From the NCBI GenBank assembly GCA_009760855.2, contig WPIO01000111.1, forward strand, positions 682,001 through 746,000: a stretch of 64,000 bases of DNA, written 5' to 3'. Under the pieces are notes generated by a model, which searched no databases, had not been told where the DNA came from, and was given only the letters and a program-made list of their open reading frames with translations. Of the stretch, positions 24,616 to 34,514 are shown one piece after another; position 1 is the stretch's first letter; every line of letters starts with the position of its first letter. This DNA comes from Cristatella mucedo. Lineage: Eukaryota > Bryozoa > Phylactolaemata > Cristatellidae. The position numbers and the translations under genes are program-made.

Positions 24616-25737
24616 CAGTAATTTGCCCAATCCGTCATCGGGCAGCCGTCGGATGATGACAGTGGATTAGTGGCCTTTCACCATCTCACCCTAACTCGAA
24701 ACCACCTTACTTGATTGGCCCATGCATGCTGCGAGCGCAAGCCCAAGCGCAGTACCACTGAGCGCTACCAGCAGGCTGGAGAGGCTGGAAATTACCGTCT
24801 TCTCATTCAACGAAAGTAACTCGTTTGTCAAGTTTACTGTCGAACGCCTCAACCCCTTGGGGCACGACTGTCTAAACTTGTCGTAGGAGGCACGAATGTG
24901 CCCAATATTTTCAGTACTTCTACGAAATATCAGCTATTCTATCAAAATTAATTTGCAAGCTATACAATAAGCTAAAACGCTTGTGGTCGCCGAGGACTGG
25001 ATAGCGACTGGGTCTTCAATATCGCAATGCTTCTCGGTATGCTTAACTGCGAGAAGAATTTGAAACTTTTAGACATTAGATCTCTCGCTCAGAACAGCTT
25101 CGCTTTCTTCCAGAAATCAGTTTCTCTCGTTCCCTTTTCCTACAACATATAATCTTGCCATGAGTTAATCTGTGGCTTTTGGTGAAATACTTTTCAGCCC
25201 GGACACGGACCCGAACTGCCAACGAGTTTAAACAGGGGCAGCGCTTAACTTCCGGCAAAGTGAGCGTTTGCTTTTCGTGAAATCCAAGAACAGCCTTCTA
25301 CGTGTGGGGTCTGATTAAAAGGGCACTGTACATGGAATGGCACTGGCCCTAGTTCAAATCCTGCATTGAAAGGCACAGATCTCCAGTACGAGGTTCAACG
25401 AGACTGCCAAGAAAATTTCGCGGGTTGAGCAAGATGTTATTCTTTCAAAACATCGTTAAAGGCTTTTTATTGGAGACTCCTATGTTGGTTACAAGCGATT
25501 GCACTTCATTCAAATAAATGAATAGTTCGTGCCTAACGGTACTTAAGTCATTCACTACAAGCGTAGCAGTTGCTAGTCCAAGCAGACAGGTACACGTAAA
25601 GCCAACGCCCTGAGCACCGATGCAGATCGTAGAAGTTGCTCCTATCCGTTCAGGTCCTATCCTATTCGTTCAGCCAAAGCTGGTGGAGCTCAATAGCAAT
25701 CAAGAACGCACGCAACTTGACACCAATCCACGTCTTT
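24616..25737. other. Unassigned DNA
   Basis: AT-richer intergenic sequence with no recognised gene or repeat. One 60-codon minus ORF (25076-25258) has no motif. Confidence 0.45.
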
Positions 25738-26015
25738 GTTAATAATAATAATAATAATAATAATAATGCACTTGATAAAGCGCCCTCGGAGAACTCAATC
25801 TCTTTCTAGGCGCTTTGCATTTGCGGCAAAGGGAAATGCAGTTGAATGGTGAGTAATATCATGCTTGATAAACATGAATACATGGTTAGGGGTGACCTGC
25901 ACAGGGTCAGCATGCAAATGTAGTTAGTGGCAGCAAGCACAGTGTCAGCACGCATAAGCACATGAAGGACGAATCACATGGACCCACTAAATGCTGTCAT
26001 AAATAGGTGCGTTTG
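25738..26015 (-). mobile_element. LINE-A 3' tail
   Basis: (AAT)n, GCACTTGATAAAGCGCCCTC, the hairpin, GTAATATCATGCTTGATAAA, ACATGGTTAGGGGTGACC and GACCCACTAAATGCTGTCAT. It ends near 26015 at the last ORF codons. Confidence 0.85.
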
Positions 26016-27015
26016 TGCAGCAGCATCACGTCCAGAGAGTGGCCAGATGTGCACACCGCCAGCCGTCAAGTCAACTAATACGCCGACTTACTGTAAGTCT
26101 AAAATGGCGACGCTCATTCGATCATGGACACTGTGCCCATTTCAAGTAGAACTTAAGTTCCATGATTTCGCTCGTGAATCAAAACACGTTGCGAATATTG
26201 AAAACACGTTTTGAAACGCATACTTTGCTTAGACTTTAAGATTTCGAGTTTATGGTTTCGTTTTCATGGTTTATGGTTTCGTTTTCATGGTTTACGGTTT
26301 CGTATGGTTTTTGATTTAGGATTTAGGATTGCGAGCTCACGATTCACCGGCTTACGGCCTCTGGCTTTCACGTTGGACTCCACTATTTGCTTTGGACTTA
26401 CACGGAAAACGAAACTTTTCTCCACTAATCGAAGCCTTATTAGCTTATCAAGTACAACTAGTTAACCATCGTTCCGGGTCGTTTTTTAGACAGATCTAAA
26501 CCGAAGCTTCCTCGCCAGGAAACGTAAAGTGCCTGGAAAGAGATTGAGTTCTCTGGGGTGCTATATCAGACGTATTCTTTTTCTTAGTATTTTTATTTTT
26601 GTAAGTTATGATATATTTGGTTCCAAACGACTAAACTACAGGAGCGTTAATTATTCTCTAGCGCTTTCATAGTCTCGGCGATTTAGCATTTTAACTTTTA
26701 AAAATTAGGCACGGTTCATTCGTACCATGCGCTGGTCCCAGCTCATGGCTGCAGGATTTCATAATTTCCAAATTACACTGGAAATGAATGACATCTACGA
26801 AATTCAAGGCGCCGATCCTACCTGCAGTAGAGTCGGACGTTATTTACGAAAGCTCGAAGGCTTATTTCTGAGGCTTTGTGTAGGATTGGCGACTGCTGCT
26901 GTGAGCTACTAGTGTCCGCCTGCATGCAGGTATCGAGCTACTACGTCTACGAGTCTGGTCTTGACTTATAATGCTTCAGGCAGGGCTGGCTGATCACGTG
27001 ACTTTGAGGTCTAAT
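26016..27015. other. Unassigned DNA with a T/G-rich tract and an isolated LINE-A tail
   Basis: At about 26230-26340 an imperfect repeat of TTTCGTTTTCATGGTTTA-type units gives way to GATTTAGGATTTAGG. At about 26520-26580 there is an isolated LINE-A hairpin (AGTGCCTGGAAAGAGATTGA, then TTCTCTGGGGTGCTATATC). No gene recognised. Confidence 0.5.
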
Positions 27016-27019
27016 GCAA

Positions 27020-27255
27020 TGTCATGTATCTCCATCTGCAACGCCACAAAGCCGCAAAGACTATGCGGGTTTACGAAGGCAGGAGAGTTTTGTATAGCGC
27101 ACTCACAGCCAAAGCGGCCCGCATTCAGAAGCTGACAGGCTTCATTTCAGGCAACAAAGAGACAGTGGAAAGCATAGCAGAGCCGAGCCAGGACGGCAGT
27201 GGAGGTAGCGAGTAGCATGGAAGTAGCACCTCAGGACCGCTGGAAAAGTCTACCC
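27020..27255 (-). mobile_element. LINE-B 3' tail
   Basis: Reverse-complement LINE-B tail: AACGCCACAAAGCCGCAAAG, GGAGAGTTTTGTATAGCGCA, CTCACAGCC, GTGGAAAGCATAGCAGAG and GTAGCACCTCAGGACCGCTG. Only the 3' UTR and the last codons. Confidence 0.75.
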
Positions 27256-27892
27256 TGGAACACATTTCCGATTACCATCGTATCATAATGTTTTGGCAGT
27301 CGGGGATAATTGCCCCTTGATTTCATTAAATTTAAAAAACAGCTAAAAATCCACGCGCTTCACACAGGATCGGCTCTGCCCATGCTGTCTGTCATTTCGC
27401 CTTCTAATGCATGCCGACAATGGGGAACATTAGTGCTCACAAATCAAGCGAGCTCCCTCTTGAGCACATGTACAGGGCCCAGCGACCGACTTAGCTCTTC
27501 CAAAGTGCTCTGAAATGTCTTAGTTATCATCGCTAGTGTTATCATCACAATCGTTATTATGATTAGCCTCGTTGCACATGTCGAGTGGGAAGACCCGACG
27601 GAGCTGCTGCACTCCTCGGTAGCAGCAGCAGCGGTAGCAGCAGCAGCTCGGCTCGTCCACCTCCCGGGTTAGAGGTCAGCACGGTCAGAGGTTAGAGCGG
27701 TCAGCAGATAAGGGATTTGGAAAATCTGAAACGACCTTTACCGATTTATTACCAATCGCACTGTTATCACCAGAAGGCTGCTTGTCTCCTAGGCCACGCA
27801 TCAGGCTTCGGGCGAAGAGGGGGATCAATCAGCCACGTTGCCCACTATTGATTAGCTTAAAAAAAATGCAATGAATAAATACAAATATTGGC
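27256..27892. other. Unassigned DNA with CAG/CAGCAG patch
   Basis: Short LINE-A-like phrase near 27318-27345 (GATTTCATTAAATTTAAAAA, resembling the TTFKRNLK region) and an AGCAGC repeat at about 27618-27650. No gene recognised. Confidence 0.4.
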
Positions 27893-28045
27893 TGATTTAA
27901 CAGCCTCATTTGTACAGCCGCTAAAGAGCCGTTAAGGCTGTCGCCGCCGCTTGCAGTTGCCACTAGGAGATTGCCCACTGCATGATTCGAATCCACGACC
28001 TCGGTAGTGAAGAGCGAGCACCTTACCATCTGTTCTATCACAGCT
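27893..28045 (-). mobile_element. SINE-B (tRNA-derived)
   Basis: Reverse complement of the SINE-B consensus: TGATTTAACAGCCTCATTTG, CTAAAGAGCCGTTAAGGCTG, GATTGCCCACTGCATGATTC and GAATCCACGACCTCGGTAGT (B box region). An A-box-like AGCACCTTACCATCTG follows. Other copies lie near 29.4, 34.3, 37.4, 45.6, 46.4, 49.9 and 57.6 kb. Confidence 0.82.
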
Positions 28046-28129
28046 CCTGATATCCTGCGGAAAAGAGCACTGTCGTCGATCTGCAGACAGGGCTCTAATA
28101 GTTTGATTTTAAATCTTAGTTGTCCGATC

Positions 28130-29250
28130 GTGTTCACTTTGTATCGTGTGATGGTCAAGTATCTTCGAGCAGACCAGAATTCTACGCGATTCCACGAGGA
28201 TTGCTTCTCGGTCCTCTGCTGTTCTTCGCTTATGACAAACCTCTGGTATAAGTGGCTCCGGCTTGGTGGTCACTTCTATACTGACAACGGCCAGCTTTTT
28301 TTGCCGTTTAAACCATTGAAATACGCCGCGACCGGTCATAAACTGAATGCTTGCCTTGCAGTCATTCGATCCTGGATGTCGGCAAAATGACTTAAGCCAA
28401 ATGACGATAAATCCGTGCTCTTAATCATAGGACACCCCTACCGTACTGCTGGACTAGATGACTTTGCTCTTCTAATTGATGTTGTTGCAGGGAGACCTTC
28501 ACCGTATGCACGTAATTAACTGCTTTAAACCATCAAAAAGCTCACTGAGAAGACTGCTTCCACAGCAAGCCATCACTTTAGATCTCTGTCCAGGATTAGG
28601 GTTTCTACCACGATGACGTGCTACAAATGTAAGTAGCTCCCAAGTTCCGTCAAGGCAAGAGTACTACAATCAAGTTGTGGCTTGGGTCATTAGGTTTTTG
28701 CAGCCGATGATGAATGTGTTAAGGCTAGTTAACAAATAGCTGAGGTTCAGCCAGGTGTCTCGTTTGCTGAATGAGCGTCCTTGTCTTCCGATTGATCAAC
28801 GGCCACAGAGTACAGTTCTTACGCTGGCCCTCGAGGGCTTGGCACTTTCATATCTAGCAGAACTGCCGCACCAGAATCAGCCTTTTTGTGCCCTCAAATC
28901 CTCGACGGACAAAAATTAGCTATCACATGTCTCTGCTTACGAACCGTTGGCGACAGAATCTGTTGCTGTGCATGTCCTAGACGGTAGGACTCACTTCCGA
29001 AATTCTTCCGTAACGAATTCTCATCTACTGCTGCTGAAAACGGTTAAACCTTTACAGCCATCCTGGGCTGCTACTTCTATGCAACTCATTCCTCCGATTA
29101 CTCTGTAGACAGAGCTACGCTTCTCACTTTCTCTTTGCTGCATGCGATAAAGTGTGCTGGCTTCCGCATGCTTATTGAAAGCAGCTTAGGTTTTTTGTGC
29201 GCATTAGAAAACTCTAATGCGTAGCACTGAAACATAGTCCTCGCGGCTTC
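28130..29250 (+). pseudogene. LINE-B copy, decayed RT to tail
   Basis: Plus translation retains RT fragments (a GLLLGPLLFFAYD-like stretch across a frameshift near 28190, then GGHFYTDNGQLFLPF where a YADD box is expected, and HKLNACLAVIRSWM). It continues to the C-terminal region near 28815-29050 and a 3' UTR ending near 29250. The catalytic box reads YTDN, so it could not be active even apart from its frameshifts. Confidence 0.7.
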
Positions 29251-29354
29251 CTGCATACGGAGATAGAAGCTCGCGAACAGCGATCGCTCGATCAATGCCT
29301 TGGCTTGCCGAGCCGTAGGCTGAGGCCGAGCGCACAGCTTCTCGTTGGTGAGCT

Positions 29355-29515
29355 GCGACGGCATACCAGGTAAGGCAGTTGCTTTTCATGAGCTAGGTCC
29401 AGAGGTCGTGGGTTCGAATCGTGCAGTGTGTGATCCTTTATCGCCACTGCAAGCGGTGGCGATATCCGTAAAGGCTCTTCTGCCGCTATTCAAAAGAGGA
29501 TGTTATATCAGCCAC
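29355..29515 (+). mobile_element. SINE-B copy
   Basis: ACCAGGTAAGGCAGTTGCTT, CAGAGGTCGTGGGTTCGAAT (B box), a GTGTGATCCTTTATCGCCAC block, AAAGGCTCTTCTGCCGCTAT and a CAAAAGAGGATGTTATATC end. Confidence 0.82.
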
Positions 29516-30207
29516 AAGTCGTGCTGCGCCAGCGCCTTCGCACGGGCGCAGCACTCACTCGGCGCGACTGCCCTGCGACCTCCCATATTCAACTTCTCGG
29601 TGCCTCGTCCACATCTTCCCACAGGTATTTTCATTTACGGCGGTTCGTCGAGCGCTCCCGTCACGTAGCGTAGGCCATAAATCGGCTCGCGACCGGCTAA
29701 GAGCGTCGCGCCCGCAGCGACGGGCGCCGCCGTTTCTCTTTTTTCGATGGTAAACAGAGCAGAGCTGGCTTCGCTCCCCCCCCCCCGCAGCAGCCGCCGC
29801 GGCCTCGCCCGTTACGAGCGTCTGCTCGTGACCTTGCTCCACCGTCCGACTAGCTGGCGCGTTCTTGCTGGTAGCCGCCGCGGACGCAATGCGGCGGGCG
29901 CGTACGTGCGCGAGCGATAGAGAGCGAGCATCGGCTTGCACAGCCCGCGCTCTCGCTACCGCCTCCCGCGCATTGCGGGGCAGAGGCCGGGCCGCGGCGA
30001 ACGCCACAGTCAGCAGCCGGAGCGCCGGCGCTCAATCGTCGGGGCGCACTTCGGCGGCCAAGTCCACGCCGCCAGGATCCCGGTCACGTGAGGCCGCGTG
30101 AGTCGTGCGCCGCAGCTCGCAGCTCGCGGGAGTCGCCGCCGGCGGCCACGACGACGGATAGCCGAGCCGCATCGGCGCACGCGGCGCACACAAACGCATC
30201 GGCGCCG

Positions 30208-31002
30208 ATGACGTCGGCGACGACGGCGCCGACCGCGGCGGCGGCGGCGGGCGGGCGCGCGCGCGCGTGCGAGAAAAGCAGAGCGACGGGCGCGCGCGCG
30301 TGCGGCGCGCTCTTCGCCGTCGCGGCCGCCGCCCTCTTCCTCAACCTGGCCGGCGAGGTGCGCCAGCTCAAGCTGCAGTACGGCGAGGCGAGGCTGCAGA
30401 TCGAGCGCCTCCGCTCCGAGGTCAACGCCTACAAGTTCGACTCGCTGACCAAGCTCGCCACGCGACGCGACTTCGGCAAGCTGCTCAAGACGCTCTGGGC
30501 GAGGTGGACGCGACGCGGCCAGCCGTTCACGTTCGCCATGATCGACCTGGACAACTTGCACGCCATCAACCGTCGCTTCGGCTTCCAGGCGGGCGACGCC
30601 TTCATACGCTCGGTCGCCGCCGAGCTGCAGCGGCGCTGCAACGACTCGAACGTGTTCCGCATCGGCGGCGACGAGTTCGCCGTGCTGCGCACGCGCGACG
30701 ACGCCAACGCCACGGCGCACAGCCTGGCGGACATGCGCGGCGTGCAGTACTTCGTCGCCGCCAGCGGCGACGCGCCGACGTCGGTGAAGCGCTCGTCCGA
30801 GTTCTTCGACCTCGTCGACCGCGGCCTGATCGCGCGCAAGAAGGGCCGCCGCGACACCTGGTGGTGGCCCGAAGCGGCCGCAGCCGGCGGCGGCGGCGGC
30901 GCTTTCGCGGGCACGGCGGCGCCGCGCTCTGACGCGGCACCGAGCTCGCCCAACAGAAGCGCCTCCGGGCGGACGATGGCGAGCTTGGAACCGCGGCACT
31001 AG
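30208..31002 (+). CDS. Membrane-anchored GGDEF-domain (diguanylate-cyclase-like) protein
   Basis: Predicted to make cyclic di-GMP from two GTP, if active. From the ATG chosen here (264 codons) there is an Ala-rich basic N-terminus, a hydrophobic segment at about residues 33-49 (GALFAVAAAALFLNLAG), and a short coiled coil (about 50-77, LQIERLRSEV). A complete GGDEF domain follows: DSLTKLATRRDF at 78 onward, AMIDLDNLHAINRRFG with GD (about 110-130), FRIGGDEFAVL (GGDEF 153-157), and a C-terminal VDRGLIARKKGRRD matching the usual AD.AL..AK..GRN end. The stretch after GGDEF is shorter than usual. An Ala/Gly/Ser-rich tail follows. The frame is open upstream to 29875 without an ATG, so an upstream exon or earlier start is possible. 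No intron is needed. The frame is GC-rich unlike its neighbours. Alternatives are horizontal transfer, an old animal GGDEF family, or assembly contamination; the eukaryotic polyadenylation signal and flanking SINE/LINE argue against the last. Confidence 0.82.
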   Translation: MTSATTAPTAAAAAGGRARACEKSRATGARACGALFAVAAAALFLNLAGEVRQLKLQYGEARLQIERLRSEVNAYKFDSLTKLATRRDFGKLLKTLWARWTRRGQPFTFAMIDLDNLHAINRRFGFQAGDAFIRSVAAELQRRCNDSNVFRIGGDEFAVLRTRDDANATAHSLADMRGVQYFVAASGDAPTSVKRSSEFFDLVDRGLIARKKGRRDTWWWPEAAAAGGGGGAFAGTAAPRSDAAPSSPNRSASGRTMASLEPRH

Positions 31003-31423
31003 CGCGTCATCCCTAGCGAAGAGCCCGAGCGAAGCGCGCGCCAAGGGCGCGCAGGCCGACGTCCGGCGGCGACAGCGCTCGCGGAGCTTGCCTTCCGGTC
31101 CGAGCCGCTATCGTCGCGACGGCGCGCGTGCCGCGGCGGCGTCTGCGTGCAAACGTGTGCCGCACGACTGCTCTCGTTGCAGAGCGCTTGAGCGCTACGA
31201 GTACTCCTGCTTGAGCGCTCGGAGCGCGTGAGTCGCCTGCCTCGTGCTGTATGCAGCGGAGGCTGGGAGCGTGCGGCGGCGGAGAATGGCTCGAGCGGCC
31301 ATCATCATCCATCGACGCCCAACGGCCCGGCGACCCGATCCGAGCTGCAAGGACTAGCCGCAGAGCGGTCGAGCTGGTGACGCGCTGCTGCGAAAAGATT
31401 CGGCCTCGTGCTAGAGCGAGCGC

Positions 31424-31429
31424 AATAAA
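31424..31429 (+). terminator. Polyadenylation signal AATAAA
   Basis: Canonical hexamer about 420 bp after the GGDEF stop codon, at the edge of the CpG island and in the right orientation. A T/G-rich stretch follows near 31480-31520. It is the likely 3' end of the GGDEF transcript. Confidence 0.5.
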
Positions 31430-31499
31430 TAGTGACGATGAGTCGTGCACAGAACTAACCGGAGAAGCGCCACACACGAATGAGGTATCCCTTTCGTGA

Positions 31500-32110
31500 C
31501 TCGCGGTTTGGTAATTGTCGTTGCGTAAGAACTCTGGAAGTGAGTTTCACAGTCTAGAAGCTGCAGAACAAAAGCTACTGACTTACTATTCTTAAAGTGT
31601 AGGAATGGAACGGCTAATTTATTTTCCATAGAGAACCTGAGAGCATGAGGAGGCTGAAACTTGTACTCTAGTTAAGCTAGGTATGGAGCAGCCATGCCTT
31701 GGCGGTCCTTGTGGGTCAGCGTAATAATAATAACAATAATGCACTTGATAAAGCGCCCTCAGAGAACTTAATCTCTTTCTAGGCGCTTTACATTTGCTGC
31801 AAAGTGAAATGCAATTGAATGGTAAGTAAAATCATGCTTGAAAAACAAACAAAATAAATAATATGGTTAGGGGTGACATGCACAGGGTCAGCATGCAAAT
31901 GTGGTTAGTGGCAGCATGCACAACGTAAGAACTTTATTCTGTATCCGCCGATCAACCGGCGGCCACCCAAGCTCTCCCAGCAAAGGAGACACTTGGTCAA
32001 ACCTCTGGAATTTGTAAACTAGCTTTGCAGCCGAATTCATCGCCCGCTGCAATAGTGCCACGTGGCCTATTTCATTAGCCCAGCCAAAACGGAGTTGCAG
32101 CAATTCAATC
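31500..32110 (-). pseudogene. LINE-B fragment, split by a LINE-A insertion
   Basis: The two halves (31500-31719 and 31929-32110) are adjacent in intact LINE-B. The right half encodes QRAMNSAAKLVY and SPLLGELGWPPVDRRIQ on the minus strand. The left half is the downstream C-terminal tail (PSYL.ELL-like, then a diverged LWN region). The split falls in GGTCAGCGTAAGAACTTT, which is continuous in the copy at 23939 (as its reverse complement). Confidence 0.85.
31720..31928 (-). mobile_element. LINE-A tail inserted into LINE-B, with target-site duplication
   Basis: About 200 bp of LINE-A 3' UTR, minus orientation, from (AAT)n to GTGGTTAGTGGCAGCATGCA. It is bounded by CGTAA at 31720-31724 and again at 31924-31928, duplicated from the LINE-B target. 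Severely 5' truncated. Confidence 0.88.
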
Positions 32111-32734
32111 GAGACAGAACCGGGGAGCTACTTAAATTTTTGCCAGCCACCGAGGGAAACTGTTTTTAGATAGAACACATCCGCATAGTTGCCCAGTAAA
32201 CAAACATTTGGTCGCTCCTCCTCCTCCTCTCCCGTCGGCCTCCTACCGCTGCCTGTACGCAGTTTAAGCGGTAACTCTCCAACGAGCGGAGCCGCGAAAA
32301 AGTCTGCAGCTGCGCTAGCTTATATATAGGCGCAAAGAGGCGCCGGAGAACGAGCGACGCCCTATCTCTGCACTCGCCGGTTCGCAGCCCAGCAGCTCAG
32401 CGCGCAGCAACCTCTCTGAGTGCGACGCGCCGCAGCCGCTGCCGTCGCCCGCGAAAGGCGCCGAGCAGCTGGCAGCCGGAGGCGTGGCGCTCAAAACGCG
32501 GAACGCCGCGACGCCGCTGCCACCCGTGCGGATGCGCTCGCTGTATAGAGCGGGCGAGCAAGATCCGCCGGATGCGATCGGCGAGCGCGCTACTACGACG
32601 ATCCGCTTACGGGCGCTGGCGCGGCAGGCGGATTGAAAGGGGGCGACGCAACGACGGCCTAAGGGTCTGTGGAAGAACACGACGCTAGCAGCCTGCGAGC
32701 ACTGGGTGGAGACCTCGCGAGGGCTCTCAGGCTG
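32111..32734. other. GC-rich segment with TATA-like site, unassigned
   Basis: GCTTATATATAGGCGC at about 32318-32333 is a good TATA-like element. It is followed by about 300 bp of CpG-rich sequence open in one plus frame for roughly 80 codons, ending in TGA near 32636 (contains AEQLAAGGVALKTRNA). No family recognised. It could be a promoter with 5' UTR or first exon, or part of the LTR-like block that follows. Confidence 0.35.
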
Positions 32735-33110
32735 CCTACGAAGCCGCAAGCTCACGACCGGTGGATGGGCAGACGATGACTCGGCAGTCCTGACAAAATC
32801 CATGCATTGGCTGCATCTGTGGGTACATCAATTTACCACAAACTGCCGCCAGCTGTCGGGCAGGTTCGGAACGAACAATGGCCCGACAGTGCGAAAAACA
32901 ACGCATGCATGGAAAATAAGGGTTGCCGGAGGAGTACAACGGGAGGGGAGGGAGAGAGCCCTCGACGCCGGCAGCCGTCTAGTGCGTGTAGACTGGGCTT
33001 GGCTGGCGTTGCGTGGAATAAAGGTTTTGGTGTTGGAACCAGCAGACTTGTTGCTCGGTCGCGCTACCCAGCCCGACGAGAGGTCGTGCGGAGGGCTGTC
33101 ACAGGGTCAC
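32735..33110 (+). repeat. LTR-like dispersed repeat, copy 3
   Basis: Shares with 690-1070 the ordered landmarks GATGACTCGGCAG, CTGTCGGGCAGGTTCGGAAC, AAAATAAGGGTTGCCGGAGG, GTGTAGACTGGGCTTGG, a polyadenylation-like GGAATAAAGG, TGTTGCTCGGTCGCGCTACC and GGGCTGTCAC. Confidence 0.55.
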
Positions 33111-33445
33111 GCGCAACGAACGCACGCTCCGTATCAGTCCGAAGGCCGGGATGAGTCGGGCGGCCAGCTTCGGGTCGGCGTCGTGCGCTACGGGCGAGCG
33201 GCCGCGGCGGCCTCCATTTCCGGAAAGATCTCGCCGCCGACGCTGCGTATGTGACGTCACAGGCACTATGTACTGGCGATTCTCGCTGGCCACGGGCAGC
33301 CGGGCGTAGTGAGCGCCGGACGAAGAGAGTGCCGATACTCGCAAACACGCCGAGCGGTATTCGGGCAGCGCTCCCTATCCTGTTGGCAGCACAAATGGTG
33401 GGGCCGCAATTAGAAAAAGCTCAGAGAATTGTCTCACCGTTACGG
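33111..33445. other. Unassigned GC-rich DNA
   Basis: Short overlapping open frames on both strands, none recognisable. It may be internal sequence adjoining the LTR-like block. Confidence 0.35.
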
Positions 33446-34085
33446 CTGAAAACTCTGCAGCTCTAGACTTGTCTATCGTGAGCGTCGCAGTTGCCACTTT
33501 TCACTGCTTCTCGCCGACCTGCAGTGGCCGCCAGTCAAGCAACGGATCGACTTCAAGATTCTGAGACTCTCACTTTTAGGTCCCTTCATTCTTTGGCTCC
33601 AGCCTACCTATCAAATCTACTAACCTAACTAGGCTAAGCAGCCTACCACCCACTATCCGGAATCTAACCGTTTACCTATACCTCGTACAAACCTGAAATC
33701 CTTTGGAGACCGTGCCTTTAGTTCGTATGCTCCCAAAGTCTGGAACTCACTCCCGCCTTCCGTCACGACATCCTCTGACTTGACCACATTTAAAAAGAAA
33801 TTGAAAACGCACCTATTTATGACAGCTTTCAGTGGATCCCTGTGATTCATCCGTCATGTGCCTATGATGTGCTTCTGCGTGCTGACACTGTTGCATGCTT
33901 CCACTAACCACAAGTGCACGCCGACCCTGAGCATATCACCCTTAACCGTATTGTTCATGCTGTTTATCAAGCTGGATACCACTCACTATTCGATTTTCCT
34001 TTGCAGAAAATGTAAAGATCCTAGAAAGAGATTGACGTCTCTGAGGGTATTTTATCAAGTGCATTATTATTATTATTGTTATACT
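33446..34085 (+). pseudogene. LINE-A copy, C-terminal RT region to tail
   Basis: Starts at the CRERRSCH-type region (CTTGTCTATCGTGAGCGTCG), follows the ORF C-terminus with frameshifts (TCTGGAACTCACTCCC, ACCACATTTAAAAAGAAATT), then the 3' UTR and hairpin (CTAGAAAGAGATTGACGTCT), ending in ATT repeats at about 34060-34082. Confidence 0.85.
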
Positions 34086-34279
34086 GCAGGTGACTTCAAA
34101 AATACTTGGTCGCAAGAGTATAGCAGCTTACGCTAACACCTTAGCATCTCAACGACCGGCAGACCGTCGATCGTAAAGAGCGACTGGGGTCAGGCTCACA
34201 CTTTGTGTAGTGGCCACGTCAGCAATCTTGGTGAGCCGCGATGATGCACTCGGCGTAGCAATCGCCATGTCTTTACCAG

Positions 34280-34445
34280 AGGAAAGTCGTTATGGCGCAC
34301 TAGGTAAGGCGGTTGCTTTTCACGACCTCGGTCCCGATGTCGTGGGTTCTAATCCTGCGGTGGGCGATCCTTTATCGCCAATGCAAGCGGTGGTGATAGC
34401 CTTAAAGGCTCTTCCGTCGCTATACAAAAGAGGCTGTTAAATCAG
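34280..34445 (+). mobile_element. SINE-B copy
   Basis: GGCGCACTAGGTAAGGCGGT (A-box region), GATGTCGTGGGTTCTAATCC (B box), GGGCGATCCTTTATCGCCAA, AAGGCTCTTCCGTCGCTATA and AAAGAGGCTGTTAAATCAGC. Best-preserved SINE-B here. Confidence 0.87.
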
Positions 34446-34514
34446 CTGGTTTTTAATTTTTAATTTAATCTGTCATAAAGTGACCTCGTTCATTCATATT
34501 GCATCGATTGATCG

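Larger units (their letters stand above)
29520..31450. promoter_or_regulatory. CpG-rich island containing the GGDEF gene
   Basis: From about 29520 the sequence becomes strongly GC- and CpG-rich compared with its flanks and returns to ordinary composition near 31450. Long open frames on both strands (for example 30010-31044 minus) are a by-product of GC richness. The upstream part (29520-30200) is a plausible CpG promoter region. No TATA box stands out. Confidence 0.7.

Noticed and set aside
29370-29440. Genuine tRNA genes at the A-box/B-box matches
   Set aside because: The tRNA-like parts recur in many copies with the same unrelated 3' tails, cloverleaf arms are degraded, and they are fused to SINE bodies.
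30267-30932. 221-codon plus-strand ORF in a second frame overlapping the GGDEF gene
   Set aside because: Arg/Ala-rich shadow of the GC-rich gene, with no motif.
30010-31044. 344-codon minus-strand ORF opposite the GGDEF gene, longer than the GGDEF ORF itself
   Set aside because: GC-rich shadow frame, composed mainly of Arg/Ala/Val runs with no domain. The plus strand carries the precise GGDEF motifs.
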